64,000 nucleotides of DNA. Origin: Leuctra nigra. Taxonomy: Eukaryota; Arthropoda; Insecta; Plecoptera; Leuctridae. This document shows, in pieces, positions 1 to 13,100 of this stretch (positions are counted from its first letter, which is position 1; every line of letters begins with the position of its first letter). The notes beneath the pieces are model-generated. The model did not search any database and was not told the origin of the DNA. It was given only the letters and a program-made list of their open reading frames with translations. The DNA lies in NCBI GenBank assembly GCA_934045905.1, contig OW203763.1, forward strand, positions 45,161,941 to 45,225,940, read 5' to 3'. Position numbers and translations under genes: made by a program.

Positions 1-1822
1 TACTATCTAACTTCTTATTAACAAAATCCGAAAAGGACAGCAATAAATCTGATGTACCTTTGCCCTTTTGAAATCCGTATTGCAATGAATTAATGATTTG
101 ATATTTCTTTAAGTAGTCAGTTAGGTGATTTGCGACACAACGTTCCATGATCTTCTCTATAGCCGGAAGCAAAGAAATTGGTCTATAATTATTAAATTGT
201 AAATGATCACCTTTTTTAAATACTGGCTTGACCATTGAGATTTTCAATAATTTAGGGACTTCTCCACTTCTAATCGAACAGTTAACTAAATGAGCCAGAA
301 CAGGGCTAATTTCACATTTTAGATTCACTAAGTCCCGAACTCTGATACCATCAATCCCGGGCTGCTTATTTAAGTCCATTGTTCCTATAATATGTTCAAT
401 TTCTTGAGCTAGAATAGTTGGCATTCTCATTGATTGGTTGGCAATAGGGAGAGGTACATTATGTAAGGTAATTATATTACAACGATGCAAAATATTTATC
501 ACATCGTCTGTAAGGGCATTCGCAAATTGATTTACAATTTTGTCAATTGATAAGGTTTTACCTAAGTATTTTTTGATAACTTCGTCAGCTGACGCTTTTG
601 CTGTTCTCCCAATTAACTCGTTAATGATCTTCCATGTTTCCTTAGGATTACGAGTTGACTTATCTATTTCGCCTTTATAATATCTAGCTTTACTGTTATA
701 AATTTCTTTATTAACGAGGTTACGGTATTTTTTATAATCAATTTTGTACATTTTCTTTAATAAATTTGTGGAATTTTTCCATAACCGAAATAGTCTATCT
801 CTCTCAATAGTCATGTTGATAAGTTCCTCTGTCATCCATTTTTTTCGAGCTCTTTTTTTATTTGACTTATTAGGTCTATCACGAGAAGCCTTGAGGTAAT
901 TAGTGTTAAATATTGCCTCGATGTTTTCGCTTAATACATCACAATCATTTACATTTAATAACTCACACCAATCTACACTTGTCAATAATTGATAGAGAGA
1001 TCGCTCATGATAATAAGTTTGAATATTATTATTTAATGGCACATTTGGAGTATAATTTAACTCTACATTAAGACCAATTAAGTAATGATCTGACAATTTC
1101 GTTGTATAAATTACAGAATTAAGTTTTACAGTTTCATCTGCTATTCTAATAAAAATATGGTCAATGCAAGAACTAGAAAGAATATTCTGAATAAACTCTT
1201 CCCTGGTTGGCTGTTCGATGCAGCAACAAAAACCGCTAGAAGCGAGCATGTTCTTATAATCACTGACGGATGGATCAATGTTGTTTAATCAGTCAATGTT
1301 AATGTCTCCTATAAGAATTATATTGGCATTGGAATTGCCACTCACGTAATATTCCAACTCACAAATAAACCCAGGCTTACTCATATTTGGAGGTCGATAG
1401 ATACACAACAAGGAGAATGTAAACATGTTGTTATTGGGCATAGTTACAGTAAATGCTATCCCCTCAAAATTCACGAACTGTACAATTTCATCCGAACAAT
1501 ACAACTCATTTCTGATATACATACCGACTCCACCTCCTCTTCGATCAGAACGTACTTTAAAATGTGAAATGTAGCCATCTATTTCATAATTATCTGCATC
1601 ACACATCCGTGACACCTCAGTGAGTACAAGAATGTCAACTTTTTCATTATCAATGCTATTGTTTAATACAAGTTTTAATTCGTCCCAATGTTTGCGAATA
1701 GATCTGATGTTTACATGTAATATAACTAAGCCCTTGAGCTTCTCAATCCACAAATCTAGATTTGCTGTTTTGCTGGATACTACATTATTAGATAATTCAT
1801 CTGTGTTATTGTATATTAACAT
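1..1822 (-). pseudogene. Non-LTR retrotransposon A: endonuclease-reverse transcriptase ORF2, partial
   Basis: This is the second ORF of a CR1/jockey-like LINE, read right to left and running off the window. The N-terminal part (1822-1289) is an APE-type endonuclease: the HVNIRSIRKHWDEL block, LTEVSR with the catalytic Glu, RGGGVGMYIR, IYRPPN and GDINID are visible. A TGA at 1291-1289 interrupts the frame where a Trp would be expected. The same frame then resumes: a DHIFIRI segment, LSDHYLIG (the SDH motif) near 1100, and RT block 1 (KPVFKKGDHLQFNNYRPISL) near 230-170. It ends at LQYGFQKGKGTSDLL near 90-40. I checked the frame by hand in several stretches and it held. The catalytic YADD block lies beyond the window edge. 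The element would be inactive in trans unless the stop is suppressed. Confidence in family is high; the clade is inferred. Confidence 0.88.
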
Positions 1823-1856
1823 TAACTAATTACAGCTCTACGAACCAAATACCAAA

Positions 1857-2300
1857 TTATATCAAATATTTTTGGAGATCGCCGTAATGTGATATCTTTA
1901 TGACGGTTTTTGTTGCCTCGGTTTTTCGAACAAAGATTTTTCCAAACTTAAACCAGACAAATTTATAGCCTAACTCTTTTGCCTTGATTTTTGTTTTCAT
2001 AAGCAATCCTCGATTGAAATGTGACAAATTTTCATTGATATAAAACCGCTGCGTGTACAGTCCCCCCACCAAGTCTTGGTTCGTGAGTTCCGCGACTTGT
2101 TTCTTCTTATTGATGAATAGGTCACGTTTCTTACGACTGAGCAATTGTACAATTATTCTCGCAGGACGATCAGGATTGCTAGAGGGCAGTCGATGAGCGG
2201 CGTCGATGTCTGATGCTTGTAGATCAATATCTAGTTTGTCGGCAAGTTTAATGACGATGTCTTCTACGTTTTCGCCTTTTAGTTGAACAATGTTGTCCAA
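1857..2300 (-). CDS. Non-LTR retrotransposon A: ORF1 C-terminal FP-like domain
   Basis: This 147-codon frame lies just upstream of ORF2 and is separated from it by about 34 bases. It matches the domain shared by LINE ORF1 proteins and baculovirus FP25K-like proteins: a DIDAAHRLPSS segment, RPARIIVQLLSRKKRDLF, then YINENLSHFNRGLL and a basic tail with KFVWFKFGKIFVRK. ORF1 proteins bind element RNA and act as nucleic-acid chaperones. The start used is a TTG, and the frame is open a further 17 or so codons upstream (SHLNHLDQYGRNKNFE) before a TGA. The usual N-terminal coiled coil or zinc finger is missing, so the ORF is probably truncated at its 5' end rather than beginning here. Confidence 0.75.
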   Translation of the reverse strand: MDNIVQLKGENVEDIVIKLADKLDIDLQASDIDAAHRLPSSNPDRPARIIVQLLSRKKRDLFINKKKQVAELTNQDLVGGLYTQRFYINENLSHFNRGLLMKTKIKAKELGYKFVWFKFGKIFVRKTEATKTVIKISHYGDLQKYLI

Positions 2301-2655
2301 CTCGAAATTCTTGTTACGGCCGTATTGGTCAAGATGATTGAGATGACTTGAAATATTGTTTCAAGTTAGTGTATTATAGTGTTTTATAGTGTTTTATAGT
2401 GTAATATTGTTTCAAGTTAGTGGTATTCATAATAATTATAATATACGTCCGAAATAATTTACACAGGTAAAACTGATTTACACCTTAGACGCACTTGTTA
2501 AAATAATTTAATAATAATATTATTTTTTTCAAATTATTTAACTCGTCAATTCATACGGTATAAATTAACTACATTAAATAATTACGTCGAGTCGATAAAC
2601 CATAAATAGACACACGCCCTAATATAAAAACAATAACAATATATTATTATAGTAA

Positions 2656-2816
2656 ACACTAATTTCACTACGAAATGCACTACGAATATATCAGTAGTTC
2701 TTGTCTCTCAGAAAAACAGCACACACAAATATAAATATGTGACACTAACTTCACTACGAAATGCACTACGAATATATCAGTAGTTCTTGTCTCTCAGAAA
2801 AAAGCACACACAAAAT
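2656..2816. repeat. 86-bp direct duplication upstream of element A
   Basis: A block containing CACTACGAAATGCACTACG and a CAGTAGTTCTTGTCTCTCAG stretch occurs twice with an 86-base offset (for example 2671 and 2757). It lies 5' of the ORF1 relic of element A. It could be duplicated 5'-UTR or promoter monomers of the element, or older flanking DNA. Apart from another short duplication (2350-2420, TGTTTCAAGTTAGTG twice), the rest of 2340-3136 shows no coding signal. Confidence 0.6.
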
Positions 2817-3544
2817 GTAATGTATACACACAACACTTGGAGAACTCAAAGATCCGTGTGGTTGGGAAGCCAAAACAGATGTGATTGCTCTTAGGCAGTG
2901 CAGAAATCCTTAAATACCTACCTTAAAACCAATAACAATAGACATTCAGCTGCACCTGAGACTCACGGGGTGGGCATAGTTCGTGCCGGCGAACACTGAG
3001 CAGGGATTAAAAACAGCAAGGGTTGAAACTAATTGACAGGAATATTTATTACATGATTGTTCGGCAAAAATTGGCAAAGAACATGGGATGGAGTACCGTC
3101 TTTGTATAGCAAAACGTAGACAAGAGAATTTCTTGTAGTAGTAGTAGTAGTAAAGTCTTTATTAGCAATTCTTGCTATTGTTACAGGTTACAGTTTTATA
3201 TACTCTCAAATTTAACTAGGTAGTTTATAAAGATACATAAGAAATACAGTAGGTAGGTTAGAAAATGTTGATAACAGATTATAGCTCAGTAAGAGTAAAA
3301 TAAAATAAAATAACACTATCATTAATATTCTACCTAATGATGATGTGATTAATAATGATAAGAAATATATAAGAGAAACAGGTTTACAGGTTACATGTCA
3401 TGTTATGCTAGGTATTTTGTTATACAATTAAGAATTACGGAATAGATGATAACAATAATATAGTATATCTAATATTAATAAACAGTTCAAACAGTTCAAT
3501 TGTTGACATAGTAGATTGACTTTTACTTTCAGTATCCACTTTAT

Positions 3545-6500
3545 TTACGGTTTGTCCCAAAAGCCAGCATTAGAATTTGACAGGGGATCATTTCGCCAGC
3601 CTCCCTCTCTTATTACTAACATACATGCTCTTCTAAAGGACATTACACATTTACTTTCCTTTACAGTATTAGGTAGACGGTTGTACATTTTTATTCCCTT
3701 TGAAAATAAGGAATTGTTACCAAAAGAAGTGGTGGCACATTGTACATTGATGTCATTTTGCTGCCTGGTACTATACACATGGGAGATATTTGGGGTTAAT
3801 ATGTCACTAAGGTATTGCGGAGTCAGTCCCTTAGTGATTCTAAATATAAATGTCATCGTGTTGAGAAGAATTCTCTGTTTTACAGTTATCCAACATAAAG
3901 AAGATCCCATTTTAGCAATGGATGCGGTCCTATCAACCCAAAGTATACTGCGCATAACTTTATTTTGTAATTTGTGTAGCTTGTTTATATCATTTTGGGT
4001 CAGTAAGAATAAAATAGAGCTACAATAATCAAAATGTGGTGTGATAATGGCTTGGCTAATTTGTATCTTACTTAATAACGGTAATGCTCTACAATTTCTC
4101 TGGAATAGTCCTACTTTTTTGGCTACTTTATTTATGACGTATTGAGCATGGCTGTTGAAATGCAGATTTTCGTCTAACATGATGCCTAGATATTTGAAAC
4201 TTTTAACATTTTCAACGAGTTCCTCATCAATACTAATGGAATAATTAACAAATGTATTAAATTTTTTCCTTATGGCATTATTGCAGAATACCATAGATTT
4301 AGTTTTTGATACATTCAACTTCAGTTTGTTTGATATTAGCCAAAGCTCAAATAGTTTAATATCTGAGGCCAGATTCTCGTGTACTAGCTGAGGATCTTTG
4401 CCACTGCAAAGTAATAGGGCGTCGTCTGCATAGAGGTGTATGGTGCAGAACTTAAAGATAGTACTAAGGTCATTAATATATAGTATAAAAAGAAGTGGAC
4501 CTAGAATTGACCCCTGGGGGACACCCGTGAAATTCTGGGTTTCTGTGGATTCTATGTTATTTAGTTTGACTTTCTGCATTCATTTTTCGAGATACGAGCC
4601 TATCCACTGAAGTGTAACTCCTTGGAAGCCATATTTATGCAATTTTAGAATTAAAATATCACGATCGATAGTATTAAATGCTCGCTTAAGATCCACAAAT
4701 ATAGCTCTAGTATAAAACTGGTCCTGGATTTTCAACTTCAGATCATTAACTATGCTTTGCACCGCAGTTTCACATCCGTGATGCGATCTGAATCCCGATT
4801 GTTCTTTAGCCAGTATACCATGTTTGTCAATGAAAATACACATTTGTTTCTTCACAATCACCTCAATAACCTTGTCAATAATGTGTAGGGTGTGAATAGG
4901 TCTGAAGTCCTCACCGTCAATAGCTTGAGTTTTTTTGGGGACAGGTGTGATTTTTGATAATTTTAGGTTTATTGGTACTATACCCGATTGCAGTGAGATA
5001 TTTACAAGGTTTACGAAATAAGATTTAATACTAGGCACAGAAGTGGCAATTGATAAGATATTCTTATTGATACCATCATCTCTGGGGGTACAGTTTTTAA
5101 GTTCTCTAATAACTTGAGCTACCCGCATTGAATCCACAGTCTGGAAATTGAACATAATTTCTTGGTTTGCATTTAATTTAATATTTGTCAAGAACTGGTC
5201 AATATCACCAGGGCCTGGGATACTGCTAATAATATCTGCTACACTTTGAATAAAGTAGCTGTTAAAACTCTCAGCAATATTCTTTGTTCCAAATATTTTT
5301 TTATTATTGAAATATAATTCACTATGGTTAGGGGCATGTTTATTTTTATAGAATGTTTTTAATATTTTCCAAATCTCTGTTGGATTATCTTTTTTTTCAT
5401 TAATCTTAGTTGTGTAGTAGGACTTCTTTTTGTCCCTCGTCAGCTTTACAATGCTATTCCTTTGAATTTTAAACTTTTTCCAGTCTTCACTTTTATCCGA
5501 GATTCTAGCAGTTTTGTAGAGATTATTACGAAGTTTCTGAGCTTCTCTAATTGTATTGTCGTACCACATGTTGTTTGCATGCATTTCCTTTTTACGTATT
5601 GTTTTTCTCTCTGCATGCCTAACAAGTGTAATACTAATGTTGGAAATAAATATATTAACAATTCTATCAATATCAAGGTCATCCTTGTCGATATTCCAAT
5701 CATTATTATTTGATAAATCAGTAAGGAAACAATTACGACTTAAGTTGTTTGTGAGGATATCTCTATAATGCCAAAAAGTGTACTTCCTTTTAACATCCAC
5801 ATTGCCTTTGGTACAATCATTGTTATTTAAAGTAATACCAAGCATCCTGTGATCGGAGATTGAAACATCGGAGAGTACTACATTATAGTCGTTCTTGTCC
5901 AAGGTGTTACACAGGATGTAATCAATAATAGTTCTTGAAGTATGTAGGGCATTAGTTTTAGAGTCCAGAGTTATAGCGATTCTAGTAAATTCGTTAACTA
6001 GTTGGGAGATATTATGCTCTCCAAACAGACCAGTCATTTTTTTGGAATAAAGCGAGTTTTTACTTAAATCTATGTTAAAATCCCCACATACCAGTATTTT
6101 GTTGTTATTTTGCATATGAAGTGTTTCAATGAGATCGTAAGTATTAGCTAGGACGTCATTCTTAGTAAGTTTAGGTGAGACATAGGCTACACAGAAATTT
6201 TTTCCTAATAGGCTACCACTAGTGATTTTAACACCCAGTGCCCACCATCTCATTTTAACTGTCTTCCGGAGGATGATATTGAAAGCAACACAGTTCCTAA
6301 TGTAGATCAAGACCCCACCCGTGTGTCTACTAGTTGAATCAAGTCTGACAGTAGTGAAACCTTGCAATTCAATTTCCCAATCTAGTATATCCTCAGTGAG
6401 GTGAGTTTCAGCTAGTGACAAGATGAGGAGGCTGTGATACTTTGATACAATAACTCTAAGCTCATCGATCTTATTTAACAGGCTCTGGACATTAAGGTAC

Positions 6501-6590
6501 AGAATTATACAGTTATGGGTGGGGTTTATTGCAAAATTATTTGTGGAAATGACTGAGGATTGACTATCTAACCCACTTTCAAGAATTAGT
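3545..6590 (-). pseudogene. CR1-like element B ORF2: APE endonuclease plus reverse transcriptase, one nonsense codon
   Basis: The frame is open upstream of the first obvious start; YLNVQSLLNKIDEL (endonuclease block 1) is encoded near 6495-6460. It continues with LAETHL (catalytic Glu, near 6418), TGGVLIYIRN, CGDFNIDL (near 6085) and SISDHRMLG (near 5855). RT blocks follow: FRPIHTLHIIDKVIEVI, LAKEQSGFRSHHGCETAV, AIFVDLKRAFNTID and, after the stop, FTGVPQGSILGPLLFILYIND and YADDALLL (near 4430). A TGA at 4582-4580 splits the protein between GSYLEK and the RT catalytic half; in this position it looks like a CGA-to-TGA change. The C-terminal half runs on to 3545. The frame begins at the end of ORF1 (stop 6588-6586), so the two ORFs abut or overlap. 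The 3' UTR (3150-3545) holds no other feature. Confidence 0.93.
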
Positions 6591-7165
6591 TTTTTACACT
6601 GCTCTGAATATTTAAGGTTTCCACTGCCATCCCTCGAGCTCTTTCATCTTGGGGGTTCTCCGATACTCGATATCGGCCAATAACACCCATAACTATTCTA
6701 GAATAAATAAGATTACCCTTATAGTTAAGGTGCAGTCCTCCACGACCCAAACAGTCACCCAGGATCCAGTTATTTGGATCAATAAAGGCGACATCAAGTT
6801 CATGACACATCCATTCGATCTCGTCATTCATCATATTTACAACATGACAATTTACATCCCTTCTATAAATAATTCCCATAATTACTACGTTTGACACAGG
6901 ATATTTGTTTTGGATTGCGTTGATCAGTTCAAAAGTGTCGTTGACTACTTGTCCATTGTTCAACCAACCTTTTAAACTGTTAGTGCCAGCGTGCGTGATG
7001 ACTAGTTCTGCATTTGAGTCACCCGGACATGCATTTATGGCAGAAGTGAGCTGGTCCATCCTAATCCCTGGACGGCAGTGCACTTCCACATGCCCCCCCC
7101 ATTTTCTGCACTATCCTCTTAGTGTTGTAGATCATGGAGTCTCCCCACATGGTGACGTGCAGGTC
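6586..7165 (-). CDS. CR1-like element B ORF1: SGNH/GDSL esterase domain
   Basis: This is the C-terminal domain of ORF1. Block I (LHVTMWGDSMI, with the nucleophile Ser in GDSM) is read in one frame near 7155-7125. Block III (THAGTNSL) and block V (GGLHLNYKGN, with the catalytic His) are in the next frame (7089-6586). The switch falls in an eight-G run on the minus strand (8 C at 7092-7099); one base fewer would put both parts in one frame. So the domain is complete but frameshifted, by mutation or by sequencing of a homopolymer. CR1 ORF1 esterases are thought to act on lipid or acyl substrates, but their role in retrotransposition is unsettled. The adjacent upstream codons are the end of the 21-bp repeat array. 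Confidence 0.85.
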
Positions 7166-7199
7166 TTGGGCAGCTCCTTCAGGTTCTTGTGCTGGGTCA

Positions 7200-10100
7200 T
7201 TTTCGCTATTTGCTCGTGTAGGCTCGCTGTCGGCTCGTGTAGACTCGCTGTCGGCTCGTGTAGGCTCGTGTAGGCTCGCTGTCGGCTCGTGTAGACTCGC
7301 TGTCGGCTCGTGTAGACTCGCTGTCGGCTCGTGTAGGCTCGCTGTCGGCTCGTGTAGACTCGCTGTCGGCTCGTGTAGGCTCGCTGTCGGCTCGTGTAGG
7401 CTCGCTGTCGGCTCGTGTAGACTCGCTGTCGGCTCGTGTAGACTCGCTGTCGGCTCGTGTAGACTCGCTGTCGGCTCGTGTAGACTCGCTGTCGGCTCGT
7501 GTAGGCTCGCTGTCGGCTCGTGTAGACTCGCTGTCGGCTCGTGTAGACTCGCTGTCGGCTCGTGTAGACTCGCTGTCGGCTCGTGTAGACTCGCTGTCGG
7601 CTCGTGTAGGCTCGCTGTCGGCTCGTGTAGACTCGCTGTCGGCTCGTGTAGGCTCGCTGTCGGCTCGTGTAGACTCGCTGTCGGCTCGTGTAGACTCGCT
7701 GTCGGCTCGTGTAGACTCGCTGTCGGCTCGTGTAGACTCGCTGTCGGCTCGTGTAGGCTCGCTGTCGGCTCGTGTAGACTCGCTGTCGGCTCGTGTAGAC
7801 TCGCTGTCGGCTCGTGTAGACTCGCTGTCGGCTCGTGTAGACTCGCTGTCGGCTCGTGTAGACTCGCTGTCGGCTCGTGTAGGCTCGTGTAGGCTCGCTG
7901 TCGGCTCGTGTAGACTCGCTGTCGGCTCGTGTAGGCTCGCTGTCGGCTCGTGTAGACTCGCTGTCGGCTCGTGTAGACTCGCTGTCGGCTCGTGTAGGCT
8001 CGCTGTCGGCTCGTGTAGGCTCGCTGTCGGCTCGTGTAGGCTCGCTGTCGGCTCGTGTAGGCTCGCTGTCGGCTCGTGTAGGCTCGCTGTCGGCTCGTGT
8101 AGGCTCGCTGTCGGCTCGTGTAGGCTCGCTGTCGGCTCGTGTAGGCTCGCTGTCGGCTCGTGTAGACTCGCTGTCGGCTCGTGTAGGCTCGCTGTCGGCT
8201 CGTGTAGGCTCGCTGTCGGCTCGTGTAGACTCGCTGTCGGCTCGTGTAGACTCGCTGTCGGCTCGTGTAGGCTCGCTGTCGGCTCGTGTAGGCTCGCTGT
8301 CGGCTCGTGTAGGCTCGCTGTCGGCTCGTGTAGGCTCGCTGTCGGCTCGTGTAGGCTCGCTGTCGGCTCGTGTAGGCTCGCTGTCGGCTCGTGTAGGCTC
8401 GATGTCGGCTCGTGTAGACTCGCTGTCGGCTCGTGTAGGCTCGCTGTCGGCTCGTGTAGGCTCGCTGTCGGCTCGTGTAGACTCGCTGTCGGCTCGTGTA
8501 GGCTCGCTGTCGGCTCGTGTAGGCTCGCTGTCGGCTCGTGTAGGCTCGCTGTCGGCTCGTGTAGGCTCGCTGTCGGCTCGTGTAGGCTCGCTGTCGGCTC
8601 GTGTAGGCTCGCTGTCGGCTCGTGTAGGCTCGCTGTCGGCTCGTGTAGACTCGCTGTCGGCTCGTGTAGACTCGCTGTCGGCTCGTGTAGACTCGCTGTC
8701 GGCTCGTGTAGACTCGCTGTCGGCTCGTGTAGGCTCGCTGTCGGCTCGTGTAGGCTCGCTGTCGGCTCGTGTAGACTCGCTGTCGGCTCGTGTAGACTCG
8801 CTGTCGGCTCGTGTAGGCTCGCTGTCGGCTCGTGTAGGCTCGCTGTCGGCTCGTGTAGGCTCGCTGTCGGCTCGTGTAGACTCGCTGTCGGCTCGTGTAG
8901 GCTCGCTGTCGGCTCGTGTAGGCTCGCTGTCGGCTCGTGTAGACTCGCTGTCGGCTCGTGTAGGCTCGCTGTCGGCTCGTGTAGGCTCGCTGTCGGCTCG
9001 TGTAGGCTCGCTGTCGGCTCGTGTAGGCTCGCTGTCGGCTCGTGTAGACTCGCTGTCGGCTCGTGTAGGCTCGCTGTCGGCTCGTGTAGGCTCGCTGTCG
9101 GCTCGTGTAGGCTCGCTGTCGGCTCGTGTAGGCTCGCTGTCGGCTCGTGTAGGCTCGCTGTCGGCTCGTGTAGGCTCGCTGTCGGCTCGTGTAGGCTCGC
9201 TGTCGGCTCGTGTAGGCTCGCTGTCGGCTCGTGTAGACTCGCTGTCGGCTCGTGTAGACTCGCTGTCGGCTCGTGTAGACTCGCTGTCGGCTTGTGTAGG
9301 CTCGCTGTCGGCTCGTGTAGGCTCGCTGTCGGCTCGTGTAGGCTCGCTGTCGGCTCGTGTAGGCTCGCTGTCGGCTCGTGTAGACTCGCTGTCGGCTCGT
9401 GTAGACTCGCTGTCGGCTCGTGTAGGCTCGCTGTCGGCTCGTGTAGGCTCGCTGTCGGCTCGTGTAGGCTCGCTGTCGGCTCGTGTAGGCTCGCTGTCGG
9501 CTCGTGTAGACTCGCTGTCGGCTCGTGTAGGCTCGCTGTCGGCTCGTGTAGACTCGCTGTCGGCTCGTGTAGGCTCGCTGTCGGCTCGTGTAGGCTCGCT
9601 GTCGGCTCGTGTAGACTCGCTGTCGGCTCGTGTAGGCTCGCTGTCGGCTCGTGTAGGCTCGCTGTCGGCTCGTGTAGACTCGCTGTCGGCTCGTGTCGAC
9701 TCGTGTAGACTCGCTGTCGGCTCGTGTAGACTCGCTGTCGGCTCGTGTAGGCTCGCTGTCGGCTCGTGTAGACTCGCTGTCGGCTCGTGTAGACTCGCTG
9801 TCGGCTCGTGTAGACTCGCTGTCGGCTCGTGTAGGCTCGCTGTCGGCTCGTGTAGGCTCGCTGTCGGCTCGTGTAGGCTCGCTGTCGGCTCGTGTAGGCT
9901 CGCTGTCGGCTCGTGTAGGCTCGCTGTCGGCTCGTGTAGGCTCGCTGTCGGCTCGTGTAGACTCGCTGTCGGCTCGTGTAGGCTCGCTGTCGGCTCGTGT
10001 AGGCTCGCTGTCGGCTCGTGTAGGCTCGCTGTCGGCTCGTGTAGGCTCGCTGTCGGCTCGTGTAGGCTCGCTGTCGGCTCGTGTAGACTCGCTGTCGGCT

Positions 10101-13100
10101 CGTGTAGACTCGCTGTCGGCTCGTGTAGACTCGCTGTCGGCTTGTGTAGGCTCGCTGTCGGCTCGTGTAGGCTCGCTGTCGGCTCGTGTAGGCTCGCTGT
10201 CGGCTCGTGTAGGCTCGCTGTCGGCTCGTGTAGACTCGCTGTCGGCTCGTGTAGACTCGCTGTCGGCTCGTGTAGGCTCGCTGTCGGCTCGTGTAGGCTC
10301 GCTGTCGGCTCGTGTAGGCTCGCTGTCGGCTCGTGTAGGCTCGCTGTCGGCTCGTGTAGACTCGCTGTCGGCTCGTGTAGGCTCGCTGTCGGCTCGTGTA
10401 GACTCGCTGTCGGCTCGTGTAGGCTCGCTGTCGGCTCGTGTAGGCTCGCTGTCGGCTCGTGTAGACTCGCTGTCGGCTCGTGTAGGCTCGCTGTCGGCTC
10501 GTGTAGGCTCGCTGTCGGCACGTGTAGACTCGCTGTCGGCTCGTGTAGACTCGCTGTCGGCTCGTGTAGACTCGTGTAGACTCGCTGTCGGCTCGTGTAG
10601 ACTCGCTGTCGGCTCGTGTAGGCTCGCTGTCGGCTCGTGTAGACTCGCTGTCGGCTCGTGTAGACTCGCTGTCGGCTCGTGTAGACTCGCTGTCGGCTCG
10701 TGTAGGCTCGCTGTCGGCTCGTGTAGGCTCGCTGTCGGCTCGTGTAGGCTCGCTGTCGGCTCGTGTAGGCTCGCTGTCGGCTCGTGTAGGCTCGCTGTCG
10801 GCTCGTGTAGGCTCGCTGTCGGCTCGTGTAGGCTCGCTGTCGGCTCGTGTAGACTCGCTGTCGGCTCGTGTAGACTCGCTGTCGGCTCGTGTAGGCTCGC
10901 TGTCGGCTCGTGTAGACTCGCTGTCGGCTCGTGTAGACTCGCTGTCGGCTCGTGTAGACTCGCTGTCGGCTCGTGTAGGCTCGCTGTCGGCTCGTGTAGA
11001 CTCGCTGTCGGCTCGTGTAGACTCGCTGTCGGCTCGTGTAGACTCGCTGTCGGCTCGTGTAGGCTCGCTGTCGGCTCGTGTAGGCTCGCTGTCGGCTCGT
11101 GTAGACTCGTGTAGGCTCGTGTAGGCTCGCTGTCGGCTCGTGTAGACTCGCGTTCGGCTCGTGTAGACTCGCTGTCGGCTCGTGTAGGCTCGCTGTCGGC
11201 TCGTGTAGGCTCGCTGTCGGCTCGTGTAGACTCGCTGTCGGCTCGTGTAGACTCGCTGTCGGCTCGTGTAGACTCGCTGTCGGCTCGTGTAGGCTCGCTG
11301 TCGGCTCGTGTAGGCTCGCTGTCGGCTCGCTGTCGGCTCGTGTAGGCTCGTGTAGGCTCGCTGTCGGCTCGTGTAGACTCGCTGTCGGCTCGTGTAGGCT
11401 CGCTGTCGGCTCGTGTAGGCTCGCTGTCGGCTCGTGTAGACTCGCTGTCGGCTCGTGTAGGCTCGCTGTCGGCTCGTGTAGGCTCGCTGTCGGCTCGTGT
11501 AGGCTCGCTGTCGGCTCGTGTAGACTCGCTGTCGGCTCGTGTAGACTCGCTGTCGGCTCGTGTAGGCTCGCTGTCGGCTCGTGTAGGCTCGCTGTCGGCT
11601 CGTGTAGACTCGCTGTCGGCTCGTGTAGGCTCGCTGTCGGCTCGTGTAGACTCGCTGTCGGCTCGTGTAGACTCGCTGTCGGCTCGCGTAGACTCGCTGT
11701 CGGCTCGTGTAGACTCGCTGTCGGCTCGTGTAGACTCGCTGTCGGCTCGTGTAGGCTCGTGTAGACTCGCTGTCGGCTCGTGTAGACTCGCTGTCGGCTC
11801 GTGTAGACTCGCTGTCGGCTCGCGTAGACTCGCTGTCGGCTCGTGTAGACTCGCTGTCGGCTCGTGTAGGCTCGTGTAGACTCGCTGTCGGCTCGTGTAG
11901 ACTCGCTGTCGGCTCGCGTAGACTCGCTGTCGGCTCGCGTAGACTCGCTGTCGGCTCGTGTAGACTCGCTGTCGGCTCGTGTAGGCTCGCTGTCGGCTCG
12001 TGTAGGCTCGCTGTCGGCTCGTGTAGGCTCGCTGTCGGCTCGTGTAGACTCGCTGTCGGCTCGTGTAGGCTCGCTGTCGGCTCGTGTAGACTCGCTGTCG
12101 GCTCGTGTAGGCTCGCTGTCGGCTCGTGTAGGCTCGCTGTCGGCTCGTGTAGACTCGCTGTCGGCTCGTGTAGGCTCGCTGTCGGCTCGTGTAGGCTCGC
12201 TGTCGGCTCGTGTAGACTCGCTGTCGGCTCGTGTAGACTCGCTGTCGGCTCGTGTAGACTCGTGTAGACTCGCTGTCGGCTCGTGTAGGCTCGCTGTCGG
12301 CTCGTGTAGACTCGCTGTCGGCTCGTGTAGACTCGCTGTCGGCTCGTGTAGACTCGCTGTCGGCTCGTGTAGGCTCGCTGTCGGCTCGTGTAGGCTCGCT
12401 GTCGGCTCGTGTAGGCTCGCTGTCGGCTCGTGTAGGCTCGCTGTCGGCTCGTGTAGGCTCGCTGTCGGCTCGTGTAGGCTCGCTGTCGGCTCGTGTAGGC
12501 TCGCTGTCGGCTCGTGTAGGCTCGCTGTCGGCTCGTGTAGGCTCGCTGTCGGCTCGTGTAGGCTCGCTGTCGGCTCGTGTAGACTCGCTGTCGGCTCGTG
12601 TAGACTCGCTGTCGGCTCGTGTAGACTCGCTGTCGGCTCGTGTAGGCTCGCTGTCGGCTCGTGTAGGCTCGCTGTCGGCTCGTGTAGGCTCGCTGTCGGC
12701 TCGTGTAGACTCGCTGTCGGCTCGTGTAGACTCGCTGTCGGCTCGTGTAGGCTCGCTGTCGGCTCGTGTAGGCTCGCTGTCGGCTCGTGTAGGCTCGCTG
12801 TCGGCTCGTGTAGACTCGCTGTCGGCTCGTGTAGACTCGCTGTCGGCTCGTGTAGGCTCGCTGTCGGCTCGTGTAGGCTCGCTGTCGGCTCGTGTAGGCT
12901 CGCTGTCGGCTCGTGTAGGCTCGCTGTCGGCTCGTGTAGGCTCGCTGTCGGCTCGTGTAGACTCGCTGTCGGCTCGTGTAGGCTCGCTGTCGGCTCGTGT
13001 AGGCTCGCTGTCGGCTCGTGTAGACTCGCTGTCGGCTCGTGTAGGCTCGCTGTCGGCTCGTGTAGGCTCGCTGTCGGCTCGTGTAGACTCGCTGTCGGCT

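Noticed and set aside
8402..10579. Long plus-strand frames (SLSARVG and GSCRLAV repeats) across the 21-bp array
   Set aside because: They follow from a stop-poor repeat unit divisible by three. The flanking protein domains are on the minus strand.
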